This document shows positions 39,795 through 48,613 of a stretch of DNA of 55,594 bases, one piece after another. This DNA comes from Neobacillus mesonae (GTDB lineage Bacteria; Bacillota; Bacilli; Bacillales; Cytobacillaceae): contig NZ_JAMBNQ010000034.1 of assembly GCF_023715155.1 (NCBI RefSeq), positions 1 to 55,594 on the forward strand. The letters run 5' to 3'. The notes under the pieces are model-generated. The model saw only the letters and a list, made by a program, of their open reading frames with translations, did not search any database and was not told the DNA's origin. The translations under genes and the position numbers were made by a program. Positions within the stretch are counted from its first letter, which is position 1. Every line of letters starts with the position of its first letter.

Positions 39795-41759
39795 TTGACT
39801 ATCGAAAAGGAGATTTCAAGCGAAAAACAAGAAGAGATCCTGAAAAAGTATGACAATGAGTCTAATTTCCGGGAATTTCGGGAGGGTTTCTGGCGGTATT
39901 TAGTGTTCTTCCTTGCTGTGGGGTTATCCTTGTTCCATTTATACACGGCAGGGTTTGGACAACTATTAGCAATCAAGCAGAGGGCAATCCATCTCGGAAT
40001 AGTGTTAATGCTTGTTTTTCTCATTTATCCACTTAGCAAGAAGTTTAGAAGGGATAAGCCAACCCTGATGGATATCGCCTTAACCCTTTTATCTGTTGTG
40101 GGAATTGGCTACTTGATCGTCTTTAATGATGATATAGCCATGAGGGCAGGGATGTCCAATCAAACGGATATCATAATGGGGACGATTACAATCCTGCTCG
40201 TATTAGAAGCTGCGCGAAGAACTTTGGGAAATACGCTGCCAATCATGGCGATCCTGTTCATTCTTTATGCCATGTTTGGTGAGTGGATTCCAGGGGATTT
40301 TGCCCATATTGATTATTCTTATAGTCGGATTATTGAGCAGATGTATTTAAGTACTGAAGGAATCTTTGGTATTGCTCTAGGTGTTTCCGCTACGTATATC
40401 TTCTTGTTTGTTCTATTCGGCTCATTTATGACCAAGACCGGGATGGGGAAGTTGATTACGGATGCTTCCATTTCGGCAGCGGGGACGACACCAGGAGGAC
40501 CCGCTAAAGTAGCTATGGTTGGAAGTTGTATCATGGGAACGATTAACGGGGCGGCAGTGGCTAATGTGGTAACCACAGGAGCCTTTACGATTCCAATGAT
40601 GAAGAGGATTGGGTATACTCCAACATTTGCCGGGGCAGTAGAAACGGTTGCCTCCTCAGGAGGACAAATCATGCCTCCGGTAATGGGTGCTGCTGCCTTT
40701 GTTTTGGCAGAGCTAACGGGGATACCTTATTCAACAGTCATGATTGCAGCTATTATTCCAGCATTTCTCTATTATCTAGCTGCGTGGGTTATGGTCGATC
40801 GGGAAGCTCGAAGATTAAATTTAAAAGGATTAGCAAAGGAGGATATCCCTCGATTTACCGATGTCATTAAGGCAAGAGGTCACATGGTCCTGCCGTTGGT
40901 CATTGTAACAGGGATTCTCATTAACGGAAATTCCCCCATTTATGCAGCTTTCTTTGGTATTATTTCTACTGTTTTAGTTGGGATGATACGTAAAACTACG
41001 CGTTTGAACGGAAAGCAGCTGTTGGAGGCCATGGAGCTTGGAGGAAAAACGGCATTAAGCGTGGCAGTAGCCTGTGCGGTGGTAGGGTTTATTATCGGTT
41101 CAGTATCCTTAACAAGTGCTGGGGTTATCTTTACTAGTTCAATTATTGATCTAACAGGCGGCCATTTACTTTTGACTCTTCTTTTCACCATGATTGCTTG
41201 TATTATTTTGGGAATGGGCCTTCCCACGACAGCAGCATATATTATGGCTTCCGTTATTGCGGTACCTGCTCTAATTGAGCTAGGCATTAATGAATTGGCA
41301 GCACATCTGTTTGTTTTCTATTTTGCTACGTTGTCAACGTTAACCCCGCCGGTCGCTATTGCTGCATATGCAGCTGCTGGTTTAGCAAATGCTTCCCCGT
41401 TTAAAGTAGGGTGGACTTCCGTAAGGTTAGCTTTAGCCGGTTTTATTATTCCGTTTATGTTTGCTTACGAACCGAGCTTATTGATTGTACGAGGTACACT
41501 GATCAATGGAATTATAGGTATCATCGCTGCTATTGTTGGAGTTATCCTATTAGGATGCGCCGTCATTGGATATTTCAAAATCCCATGTACCAAGATCGAA
41601 AGAATACTTTTGTTTGCAGGTGCTATAACTTTGATTACCCCTGGTCTAGTAACGGATTTTATTGGGGTGATTCTAGGTTTGGTCGCCTATATGAATCAAA
41701 AACGCAGAATGAAAACGTTATTAAACGAAGGAGGCGATATTCCAGCCGTGGAGAGTTAG
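39795..41759 (+). CDS. Fused TRAP transporter permease (TAXI type)
   Basis: The 654-residue protein joins the small DctQ-like (4TM) and large DctM-like (12TM) TRAP subunits in one chain, as is usual with TAXI binding proteins. Motifs include GTINGAAVANVVTTGAFTIPMMKRIGY, SSGGQIMPPVMGAAAFV, GMGLPTTAAYIMASVIAVPAL and TLTPPVAIAAYAAAGLA. It drives uptake with a sodium or proton gradient. TTG 39795 lies about 9 bases after GAGGAGG; the longer reading from 39762 begins before that site. It follows the binding-protein gene with a 72-base gap. Confidence 0.94.
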   Translation: MTIEKEISSEKQEEILKKYDNESNFREFREGFWRYLVFFLAVGLSLFHLYTAGFGQLLAIKQRAIHLGIVLMLVFLIYPLSKKFRRDKPTLMDIALTLLSVVGIGYLIVFNDDIAMRAGMSNQTDIIMGTITILLVLEAARRTLGNTLPIMAILFILYAMFGEWIPGDFAHIDYSYSRIIEQMYLSTEGIFGIALGVSATYIFLFVLFGSFMTKTGMGKLITDASISAAGTTPGGPAKVAMVGSCIMGTINGAAVANVVTTGAFTIPMMKRIGYTPTFAGAVETVASSGGQIMPPVMGAAAFVLAELTGIPYSTVMIAAIIPAFLYYLAAWVMVDREARRLNLKGLAKEDIPRFTDVIKARGHMVLPLVIVTGILINGNSPIYAAFFGIISTVLVGMIRKTTRLNGKQLLEAMELGGKTALSVAVACAVVGFIIGSVSLTSAGVIFTSSIIDLTGGHLLLTLLFTMIACIILGMGLPTTAAYIMASVIAVPALIELGINELAAHLFVFYFATLSTLTPPVAIAAYAAAGLANASPFKVGWTSVRLALAGFIIPFMFAYEPSLLIVRGTLINGIIGIIAAIVGVILLGCAVIGYFKIPCTKIERILLFAGAITLITPGLVTDFIGVILGLVAYMNQKRRMKTLLNEGGDIPAVES

Positions 41760-41894
41760 CAGAAAGCACTCTGCGAACGATAAGTATGTACATCAAAAAA
41801 GATCATCCAACTAAACCAAATCTAGAGTGAAATGCTCTCTAATAATGTGGGGTGATTTAATAAAGGACTTTATAAATTAGAAAAGTAAGCCATG

Positions 41895-41907
41895 TTTGTT
41901 ATACAAA
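41895..41907. promoter_or_regulatory. FadR/GntR-type operator, site 2
   Basis: TTTGT-TAT-ACAAA, between the permease and the Ldh-family gene, identical in core to sites 1 and 3. Confidence 0.6.
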
Positions 41908-42032
41908 TTTTATTCCACAATTAGCCTATTGTTTTCAATTTATTATAGACCTAATAATAGTTCTGACTCCTCTAAATAATAAATTACTTTTATAATTGAA
42001 CATATCAGAAATCGTGTTTTTTTAGTTGGAAT

Positions 42033-42043
42033 TTGTTATACAA
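42033..42043. promoter_or_regulatory. FadR/GntR-type operator, site 3
   Basis: TTGT-TAT-ACAA, 36 bases before the Ldh-family start codon. With site 2 it suggests a separate regulated promoter for the enzyme genes. The remaining 41760-42078 sequence is AT-rich and non-coding. Confidence 0.6.
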
Positions 42044-42078
42044 CTAACTTTCGGATTCTTCAGAAGGGGGGAATAAAA

Positions 42079-43098
42079 ATGGAAGAGATCCTGTTACCTG
42101 TTTCAGATTTACATCATATGTGTATGAACGTTTTAATGAAGGCTGGTGTCAATGAAAGCAATTCCCAGATTACAGCAGATGTGATGATTGAGGCTAACAT
42201 TCGAGGAATTGATTCCCATGGCGTGGGATATCTACCCGTATATGTAAAAAGAATCAGAGAAAAAGCAATCCAGCCAAATGAGCTCCCGCAGGTTGTGAAG
42301 GAAACGGAAACAAGCGCTGTAATTGATGGCAGAAATGGATTAGGGCAAGTGAACGGAAATTATGCGATGCGAGCGGCAATTGAAAAAGCGGTAAATCATG
42401 GCATGGGGATGACTGTTGTCCGGAACTCCGGGCACTTTGGTTTAACTAGTTATTATCCTGCAATTGCAGCAAGTCAAAATTTCATTGGGATAGCAATGAC
42501 CAATGCGCCTTCAAGTGTGGCTCCTTTTGGTGGGAAGGAGGCAATTTTTGGTACCAATCCAATTGCCTTTGTTTTTCCCTTAAAAAACAAGCCATTCTTA
42601 TCCGTCGACTTTGCTACAAGTGCGGTAGCCCGTACAAAATTGCGAAATTTGCCAGCTGATACACCTATTCCGGAAGGATGGGCCTTGAATAATGAGGGAT
42701 ATCCTGCTAGGAAAGCAGGGGAAGGTTATGAGGGGATTTTGCTCCCAGCTTCGGGTGTAAAAGGATACGCCTTGGCAATAATAGTTGAAATTTTTTCAGC
42801 CATATTATCGCAAGCCGATTTTACTACCAATGTGGGGCAGTTAGTGGATCAATTCGATCGTCATCAAAATGTTGGGCATTTTTTTGGGGCTATTCAAATT
42901 GAACAATTTATGCCAATGAATACCTATTTTCACTTAATGGATCAACTAATTTCCAGCATTAAATCTGCACAAAAGGCACCTGGAACCAATGAAATCTATT
43001 ATCCGGGTGAAATAGAGGCAAATACAGCGAATGACAGAAGACAGTATGGGATTCCGCTTTCCTCCGATACGTTCAGGGTAATTCAAGCATTGATGTAA
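42079..43098 (+). CDS. Ldh-family NAD(P)-dependent 2-hydroxyacid dehydrogenase
   Basis: A 339-residue member of the malate/L-lactate/ureidoglycolate dehydrogenase family (LDH2 type, unrelated to classical lactate dehydrogenase). Motifs: EANIRGIDSHGVGYLPVYVKRI, VVRNSGHFGLTSYY (catalytic His), FGTNPIAFVFP, IPEGWALNNEGYPA and GVKGYALAIIVEIFSAILS. These enzymes interconvert a 2-hydroxyacid with the 2-oxoacid; ComC, which handles (R)-sulfolactate, belongs here. ATG 42079 follows AGAAGGGGGG. It probably acts on the imported acid together with the next gene, which oxidises the opposite stereoisomer in the D-2-hydroxyacid group. Confidence 0.9.
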   Translation: MEEILLPVSDLHHMCMNVLMKAGVNESNSQITADVMIEANIRGIDSHGVGYLPVYVKRIREKAIQPNELPQVVKETETSAVIDGRNGLGQVNGNYAMRAAIEKAVNHGMGMTVVRNSGHFGLTSYYPAIAASQNFIGIAMTNAPSSVAPFGGKEAIFGTNPIAFVFPLKNKPFLSVDFATSAVARTKLRNLPADTPIPEGWALNNEGYPARKAGEGYEGILLPASGVKGYALAIIVEIFSAILSQADFTTNVGQLVDQFDRHQNVGHFFGAIQIEQFMPMNTYFHLMDQLISSIKSAQKAPGTNEIYYPGEIEANTANDRRQYGIPLSSDTFRVIQALM

Positions 43099-43218
43099 AG
43101 TTTTTATCTTATAAACAAGTCCAAGGGCTGAGTGGGACAAAAGCTATTAAAAACAGCCATGATTGGCTAAATCATTAAGTGAAGACTATTAGCCATATTT
43201 GTTGAAAGGAAATTATTT

Positions 43219-44169
43219 TTGAAGGAAATGATGAATATGTGGTCGATTTTAATAGCGGATAACTATCCGCAATCTTGTCAGGATTATCTTGAGAAGTGCG
43301 GATTTCACGTTGTATATCACCCAGGAATTGATAGAGATGAGTTATTGAAGATATCTTCAGGTTTTGATGTAATTATTGCACGAATATCCACACCCATCGA
43401 TCGTGATATTGTATACAATTCAAATCAGCTGAAAGTAGTAGCAAGCCCGACGGCGGGTACCAATCATATTGATTTGGATGCTTGCCATTCTCGTGGTATA
43501 AAGGTATTTTCTGCCCAAGGAGCAAATGCCCAGTCCGTAGCAGAGCTATTATTTGCACTTCTCTTTCAAGTAAATCGAAACATTGCTGAAGCGATCACAC
43601 ATGTAAAGTCATATGGATGGAATAAATATGAATTCCTTGGTCACGAATTATTTGGGAAGACGATCGGAATTTGTGGGTTGGGCCAGATCGGGAGGCAAAT
43701 CGTAACGTTAGGCAAAGCATTTGGTATGCAAATTCTGACTTCTGACCCGTATATCAAGGAAAATAACGAAATCGTCAATATCAGCTTACATGACCTGTTT
43801 AAAAGGAGTGATATTGTCACCTTACATGTTCCCCTGACAACAGAAACGGAAGGGTTTATCGGAAGGGAACTCTTAGAGAGCCTTCCTAAAAATGCAATTG
43901 TGGCTAATTTGAGTCGTGGTGAAATTATCAACGAAAATGCATTAAATGAATTACTTGCAGGTACAAGAAGTGATTTACGTTATCTTGCCGATGTTGTTTG
44001 TAATGAACCAAGACCGGGTGAGAAACTAGTTGCGCCAGCATATGTTCATTATCCAAATACTTATATCACTCCACACATTGGGGCCTGGACTGTAGAAGCT
44101 CAAGAGAGAGCTGGGATGATCATTGCAAAAAAAATTCATTCTTTTTATCAACAAACTACTGTAGTTTGA
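43219..44169 (+). CDS. D-isomer-specific 2-hydroxyacid dehydrogenase
   Basis: The 316-residue protein has the two-domain plan of this family, with the NAD-binding Rossmann motif GICGLGQIGRQIVTLGKAFGM (shown in parts: GLGQIG), catalytic Arg in NLSRGEIIN, Glu in DVVCNEPRP and His in TPHIGAWT. It oxidises or reduces 2-hydroxyacids with NAD(H). SlcC, an (S)-sulfolactate dehydrogenase, belongs to this family, so the pairing with an Ldh-family enzyme is notable. The start is uncertain: TTG 43219 follows AAAGGAAA at good distance; ATG 43228, 43231 or 43237 are alternatives behind GAAGGAA. It is in one direction with the enzyme genes around it. Confidence 0.9.
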   Translation: MKEMMNMWSILIADNYPQSCQDYLEKCGFHVVYHPGIDRDELLKISSGFDVIIARISTPIDRDIVYNSNQLKVVASPTAGTNHIDLDACHSRGIKVFSAQGANAQSVAELLFALLFQVNRNIAEAITHVKSYGWNKYEFLGHELFGKTIGICGLGQIGRQIVTLGKAFGMQILTSDPYIKENNEIVNISLHDLFKRSDIVTLHVPLTTETEGFIGRELLESLPKNAIVANLSRGEIINENALNELLAGTRSDLRYLADVVCNEPRPGEKLVAPAYVHYPNTYITPHIGAWTVEAQERAGMIIAKKIHSFYQQTTVV

Positions 44170-44321
44170 AGAAATAGTTTAAATAATCTTAGATTAGTAG
44201 AACTAGTGGTTGTAGATGAATTTAATCATTTTTAAAATGTTGGACAGCTAAGCATTGGTGTAAAGGTTTTAAAACAAATAAATAGATTTATCTAATAAAC
44301 GAGATGAAGGGATGAGAGAGA

Positions 44322-45932
44322 ATGGCTATGGAAAAAACAGCCATGATTTTGGCTAAATCATTAAAAGAAGTGGGCATTGATTACGCATTTGGCATTCCTG
44401 GCGGGGAAGTACTTGAAATCATAGAGGCATTCCGAAAGGTTGGTATTCAATTTATATTATCAAAACATGAGATGGGAGCCGGGTTCATGGCGGATGCCTA
44501 TTATCAATTAACGGGCAAACCAGGCGTGCTTATTTCCACACTGGGGCCGGGCCTAACAAATACAGTAACACCGGTAGCCAATGCCTTTTTGGACCGTTCA
44601 GCCATGATTGTAATCACAGGAGAGGTAAGCACTAATTTAACTGGAGCTTACACGCATCAGATCCTTGAACAGCAAGACATTCTTAAACCGATTACCAAGT
44701 GGTCAACAACATTGGCAAATGGTTCAGCAAGTCAGGCAATCTGGAAGGCTATTGAAATTTCCAAATCAGGAGTGCCTGGCCCTGTACATATCAATGTGCC
44801 TACAAACATTGCCGGGCTTGAGCAGAAATATGTTTCCATGCAGCGGAAGGTGTCATTTCCAGTTGACCCAGCCAGGGAAACGGTGGAAGCATTTATGAAT
44901 TGTCTTGCAGAGGCAAAAAAGCCGATCGTTCTTGCGGGGGTAAACATTCGAAAGGAAGATGCATCAAGCATAAGGGAATTTTGTGAGAATTGGCGGATAC
45001 CGGTAATTACCACGTATAAAGCAAAGGGAGTCATTCCCGAATATGCTGCCATTAGTTTCGGGGGGACGGGGCTTAGCCCGGTAGTGGATAAACAGCATTT
45101 TCAATTATTACGGGAACAAGCTGATCTAATTTTGACGGTAGGATTTGATCCTGTAGAATTACGGAGCGATTGGAATTTATCTTGGGAGACCAAAACAATT
45201 AATGTCGATATCATTCCTAATCAATATCAATTGATTCCAGTGGATATGGAGTATGTTGGCGAAATTGGAAGGTTCTTTACGAAATTAAATGAAGCACAGC
45301 AAACGGTGCAAAGTAAATGGTCAGACGAAGAACTGTTTGCCTGCAAGGATGCTATTAAAGAAAGTGTGCAGCCGAAAGAGGTAGCCGGACTTAGCCCTTT
45401 TAATGTGGTATCTGAAACTAGGAAACTCTTACCTGAGGATGCTATTGCTATTGTGGATACAGGCAGCCATCGAATCATGTTAAATCACGTATGGGAATGT
45501 TATCATCCAAAAGAACTTTTGCAATCTAATGGGTTAGGGACAATGGCGTATGCCCTGCCGGCAGCCATTGGTGCTCAGCTTACACATCCTGACCGAAAAG
45601 TCGTTGCTTTCATGGGGGATGCTGGATTGGATATGATTACGGGAGAGCTGGCCCTTTTAAATCAATATCAACTTCCCGTTACACTGGTTGTTTTTCGGGA
45701 TAATTTGTTAAGTTTAATTCGTTTAAAGCAAGAGCGAATGGGTTATGAAAGTACGGGTGTCGAATTTAATGCTCCTGCCTATGATCAATTGGCAAAAGCT
45801 TATGGCGGTATAGGTGTCGTTGTAGAAAATGTTAAGGAGTTACGTGAGGCGGTTAAAATCTCACAACAGAGTAAACAATTCACTTTAATTGAAGCTAGAA
45901 TTAATCCTAGTGAATACCATAATCAAATGTAA
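44322..45932 (+). CDS. ThDP-dependent enzyme of the acetolactate synthase family
   Basis: The 536-residue protein has the three ThDP-enzyme domains: N-terminal Pyr domain with the catalytic Glu in LSKHEMGAGFMADAY, a central domain (about 190-320), and a C-terminal PP domain with the Mg/ThDP motif GDAGLDMITGEL followed by RDN. It groups broadly with acetolactate synthase, sulfoacetaldehyde acetyltransferase and oxoacid decarboxylases. The segment GAYTHQILEQQDILKPITKW is IlvB/AlsS-like. By position it probably decarboxylates or condenses the 2-oxoacid made by the two dehydrogenases. The exact reaction is unknown. ATG 44322 follows GATGAGAGAGA, a modest Shine-Dalgarno. Confidence 0.9.
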   Translation: MAMEKTAMILAKSLKEVGIDYAFGIPGGEVLEIIEAFRKVGIQFILSKHEMGAGFMADAYYQLTGKPGVLISTLGPGLTNTVTPVANAFLDRSAMIVITGEVSTNLTGAYTHQILEQQDILKPITKWSTTLANGSASQAIWKAIEISKSGVPGPVHINVPTNIAGLEQKYVSMQRKVSFPVDPARETVEAFMNCLAEAKKPIVLAGVNIRKEDASSIREFCENWRIPVITTYKAKGVIPEYAAISFGGTGLSPVVDKQHFQLLREQADLILTVGFDPVELRSDWNLSWETKTINVDIIPNQYQLIPVDMEYVGEIGRFFTKLNEAQQTVQSKWSDEELFACKDAIKESVQPKEVAGLSPFNVVSETRKLLPEDAIAIVDTGSHRIMLNHVWECYHPKELLQSNGLGTMAYALPAAIGAQLTHPDRKVVAFMGDAGLDMITGELALLNQYQLPVTLVVFRDNLLSLIRLKQERMGYESTGVEFNAPAYDQLAKAYGGIGVVVENVKELREAVKISQQSKQFTLIEARINPSEYHNQM

Positions 45933-45968
45933 GGTTATTGTATTTCATTCATAATTCTGGAGGAAAAG

Positions 45969-46655
45969 ATGTCCGAAAAAGAGAAACTCTCACAAACTAT
46001 TTCTCGCGAATTGCTTAGTATGATTGAATTGGGAAGGTTCCCTCCAGGAACAAAACTTCCAACAGAGATGGAACTTGCCTCCCTTTTTGGAGTAAGCAGG
46101 CTGCCGATTCGCGAGGCACTTAGCGTACTCCGAGCTGCAGGAATTATTAGCTCCCGCCAAGGGGACGGCAGTTATGTGGAAGAAGGGGCCAACTTATCTC
46201 TATTTCATTACATTCAGATCGAAAACGATGTTACAGAATCAATTGAATATTTATTTGAAATGAGGAAAATACTAGAACCCAATGCCGCCTATTTTGCTGC
46301 ACTTAGACGGACGCCTGAGCAGTTGGAAAGAATTCGTCGAGAGCTAATAGAAATGGAAAATGAGAACGAGTATACAAAAATTTTGGAGGCAGACATCGCC
46401 TTTCATAAGGCGATTATTTTGGCTGCCCAGAATCCAATCATGATTAGCGTTTGGGCAAGTCTAACTTCATTATATGAAAAAGCATTAAAAATTGCCCATA
46501 AACCAAATTTGGAATTAAAACAGCGTCAAAAAGCAGTTTATCAGGAACATTTGAATATTTTAGACGCTATTGAAATGGAAGAACCTGAATTGGCCAGGGT
46601 TCAGTGTGCCATTCATTTAAAGAATGCAGAGAAGAAGTTTAGTTTATTTTTCTAG
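45969..46655 (+). CDS. FadR-type GntR regulator with FCD domain
   Basis: A 228-residue regulator: N-terminal GntR winged helix (IELGRFPPGTKLPTEMELASLFGVSRLPIREALSVLRAAGIISSRQGDGSYV) and a C-terminal FCD ligand-binding domain (about 75-228) with metal-site-like residues in EADIAFHKAIILAAQNP and HLNILDAI. FCD regulators usually bind organic acids. ATG 45969 follows CTGGAGG. It ends the catabolic cluster and is the natural ligand of the three TTGT-TAT-ACAA sites at 38572, 41895 and 42033. It could repress the cluster until the imported acid binds. Confidence 0.94.
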   Translation: MSEKEKLSQTISRELLSMIELGRFPPGTKLPTEMELASLFGVSRLPIREALSVLRAAGIISSRQGDGSYVEEGANLSLFHYIQIENDVTESIEYLFEMRKILEPNAAYFAALRRTPEQLERIRRELIEMENENEYTKILEADIAFHKAIILAAQNPIMISVWASLTSLYEKALKIAHKPNLELKQRQKAVYQEHLNILDAIEMEEPELARVQCAIHLKNAEKKFSLFF

Positions 46656-46747
46656 ACTTATAGGATTTTATGTAAGAAGAGGCCGAAACGGATTCAAAAG
46701 TAAAGCCAAAAACAGAATATCTGCAGACACTGGGCATGTAAAATATT

Positions 46748-46782
46748 AACTCCCGCTTATAAATAGCCGGGAGTTTTTTTTA
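46748..46782 (+). terminator. Terminator of the catabolic cluster
   Basis: AACTCCCG / CGGGAGTT stem with a 12-base loop and an eight-T run. Confidence 0.85.
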
Positions 46783-46801
46783 TTATGACTTTAGTCAGTT
46801 G
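46783..46801. repeat. 19-base motif shared with 8985-9003
   Basis: TTATGACTTTAGTCAGTTG, one mismatch to the copy at 8985. It directly follows a terminator T run in both places. Confidence 0.6.
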
Positions 46802-46879
46802 AGCTCTCCTCAGCGTGCAAAAACAAAGAAGAGGGTGTCCCACAAGTCGATCTTAAAAGCCTTTTGGAGCAGCTTCTCA

Positions 46880-47014
46880 TTATTGATTATTTTTGGGGTC
46901 TCGTGCCGCTTTTTTCCGCGCCTTTTTACCTAATCCAGTCTCAGAACCAAATTCTGTATCGGCTTTGCTGCCTCCAGTATGAGGCTGGCTGCGGTTGTCG
47001 TTTCGATTCGTCAT
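46880..47014 (-). CDS. 44-residue basic protein with TEFGSET motif
   Basis: A short frame from ATG 47014 to TAA encodes a hydrophilic protein with an Asn/Arg-rich start, the motif DTEFGSETG and a basic tail (GKKARKKAARDPKNNQ). AGAAGGTG precedes the ATG by 5-6 bases, a good ribosome-binding site. TEFGSET resembles the TEFASET site cut by the germination protease GPR in gamma-type small acid-soluble spore proteins, so a spore protein is possible. No more can be said; a match to a named family is not certain. Confidence 0.55.
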   Translation of the reverse strand: MTNRNDNRSQPHTGGSKADTEFGSETGLGKKARKKAARDPKNNQ

Positions 47015-47197
47015 CGTTTCACCTTCTTATTATATTTTGAATACCAGCTGCTCAATTTGTACAGCCAACATTATCGTTTGATTTTTTGAAAAAAATATTC
47101 TGCTTTTAAAATTTTTTGAAAATAGCATGTTTTATGTTTGTAATGTTACAAAATTTTTGATAACCTTATATTAAGTAACATTGCAGGAGGAATTTTT

Positions 47198-47761
47198 GTG
47201 GAATGTGTCAGTCCCATAAAGGAAATCAGTCAAATTAATGCAATAAAGGAGAAGTTACAAAGGCAGTCGCTCAGGGATTATTTGCTGTTTGTTTTTGGCA
47301 TAAATACGGGAATCCGGGTACATGATTTGCTATCACTGAAGGTATCAGATATTTGGGATGGGGAAGAGGTAAGGGAATTTCTAACCCTTTCTGCTGAAAA
47401 AGATGATTCTCCAAAAGTTCATTATCTGAATCAGCAGGTTAAAAATGCTTTGGAACAATATTTAGCAGGAGGGGTTTTTCACGGAGAAGATTTTCTGTTT
47501 AAATCCAAAAAGAATAACCTCCCAATTACCCGCCAGCAGGCCTACCGGATTATCAATGGAGCAGCAAAAGAGGTGGGAATTACGGAAAAAATCGGCATGC
47601 ATACATTAAGAAAAACATTTGGCTATCACGCATACAGAAAGGGAATTGCGATTTCGATTTTAATGGACATTTACAATCACCATACACATGCCGAAACATT
47701 ACGGTATATCGGAATCGACAAGGATGAGGAGCCATATATAAAAGTGGATGTGAATCTTTAA
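47198..47761 (+). CDS. Single-domain tyrosine recombinase
   Basis: The 187-residue protein is essentially the catalytic domain of a phage-integrase/Xer-type recombinase. The catalytic set is complete: Arg40 (NTGIRVHDLL), His135 and Arg138 (MHTLRKT), His161 (NHHTH) and nucleophile Tyr170 (LRYIGI). The N-terminal core-binding domain is missing, compared with about 300 residues for XerC/D. GTG 47198 follows AGGAGGAA. It is a single gene with no neighbouring phage or transposon genes. A chromosome- or element-resolution role, or a domesticated integrase, are possible. Confidence 0.88.
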   Translation: MECVSPIKEISQINAIKEKLQRQSLRDYLLFVFGINTGIRVHDLLSLKVSDIWDGEEVREFLTLSAEKDDSPKVHYLNQQVKNALEQYLAGGVFHGEDFLFKSKKNNLPITRQQAYRIINGAAKEVGITEKIGMHTLRKTFGYHAYRKGIAISILMDIYNHHTHAETLRYIGIDKDEEPYIKVDVNL

Positions 47762-47771
47762 AACTGAAAAA

Positions 47772-47801
47772 CTCCTCCATCTTAAGGATGGAAGAGCTTT
47801 T
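47772..47801. terminator. Bidirectional terminator
   Basis: TCCATC / GATGGA core extended by CTC / GAG, flanked by T and A runs, between convergent genes. Confidence 0.6.
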
Positions 47802-47805
47802 CATT

Positions 47806-48486
47806 TCATTCATAATTTAAAGGTTCTGTCATCCGCACATGGATTAACTCCTTCACCACGTCACGAACAACAGGAACTTGAAGTGTTTCTTTCCCCTTCA
47901 TAAACTTAAAAAAACCGTTATTGAAATCTGTCCCTTGTTCTTTAAAAAAAATTCCTTCATACATAACATTTTCGTTATGGTCGAAGCTTAGCCGATACTG
48001 ATTTCCTTCCTTTAAAAGATAAGCACGGACTCCTTTTTCAAATTGTCCTTCGTGATCTCTTAAGGAACGGGATACAGAAATGATATGCAGGTCCACAAAC
48101 GGAATTTCGCGTAATAATGCATTAATAATAGACCCCTTTGTCAGCTGTTCCCAGCGGCTTTGGGCTGTCTGACCGAGGATGATTTGCGTAATATGGTTCG
48201 CTCGTGCAACTTCTGCAATGACATCCACGACAGGCCGCTTTTCATGATCTTTTAAAATATAGGCCGCAGCATGATGCTGTTCCGCCAATTGTTTCCACCT
48301 TGTGATGTAATCCGATTTTTCTGCATCTAGTTCATCAAAAGGGGCTGGATCAACTGTCAGGATGTAGAGAGGGCAGTCAAGCATATGTGAAAGCTTGCAG
48401 CCACGCTGAATCAGCCGTTCACCATTTGGTCCGTAATAAACGCAGACGAGGATGCCTTCATCCATACGTCCTTTTACCTTTTTCAA
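47806..48486 (-). CDS. Universal-stress-like protein (KdpD-type Usp domain)
   Basis: The 226-residue protein carries a Usp-like nucleotide-binding fold as found in the middle of KdpD sensor kinases: GILVCVYYGPNGERLIQRGCKLSHML, YILTVDPAPFDELDAEK, and ITQIILGQTAQSRWEQLTKGSIINALLRE, the GQT...SRW motif typical of KdpD. No kinase domain is present. A C-terminal part of about 90 residues is of unknown fold. TTG 48486 follows GAGGTG at 6-9 bases; ATG 48453 and GTG 48495 are alternatives. A sigma-A promoter precedes it. A nucleotide-sensing role next to a sodium/proton antiporter operon is plausible but inferred. Confidence 0.82.
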   Translation of the reverse strand: MKKVKGRMDEGILVCVYYGPNGERLIQRGCKLSHMLDCPLYILTVDPAPFDELDAEKSDYITRWKQLAEQHHAAAYILKDHEKRPVVDVIAEVARANHITQIILGQTAQSRWEQLTKGSIINALLREIPFVDLHIISVSRSLRDHEGQFEKGVRAYLLKEGNQYRLSFDHNENVMYEGIFFKEQGTDFNNGFFKFMKGKETLQVPVVRDVVKELIHVRMTEPLNYE

Positions 48487-48536
48487 TTTATTCACCTCTA
48501 AAATAAGATGCTAAGAAGGGTAACTCGTTATCCATG

Positions 48537-48565
48537 ACTATAGCCGATGCAGGTAGAACCGTCAA
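48537..48565 (-). promoter_or_regulatory. Sigma-A promoter of the Usp-like gene
   Basis: On the minus strand TTGACG (48560-48565), 17 bases, TATAGT (48537-48542). Confidence 0.7.
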
Positions 48566-48613
48566 CCGAAATAATTGAATTTTCAGCCGGAACTGTGAGC
48601 ATTTTTTAAAATT

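Noticed and set aside
42079..46655. Complete sulfolactate pathway
   Set aside because: The enzyme families fit only in part; SuyAB, a phosphotransacetylase and sulfite export genes are absent, so it is kept as one hypothesis.
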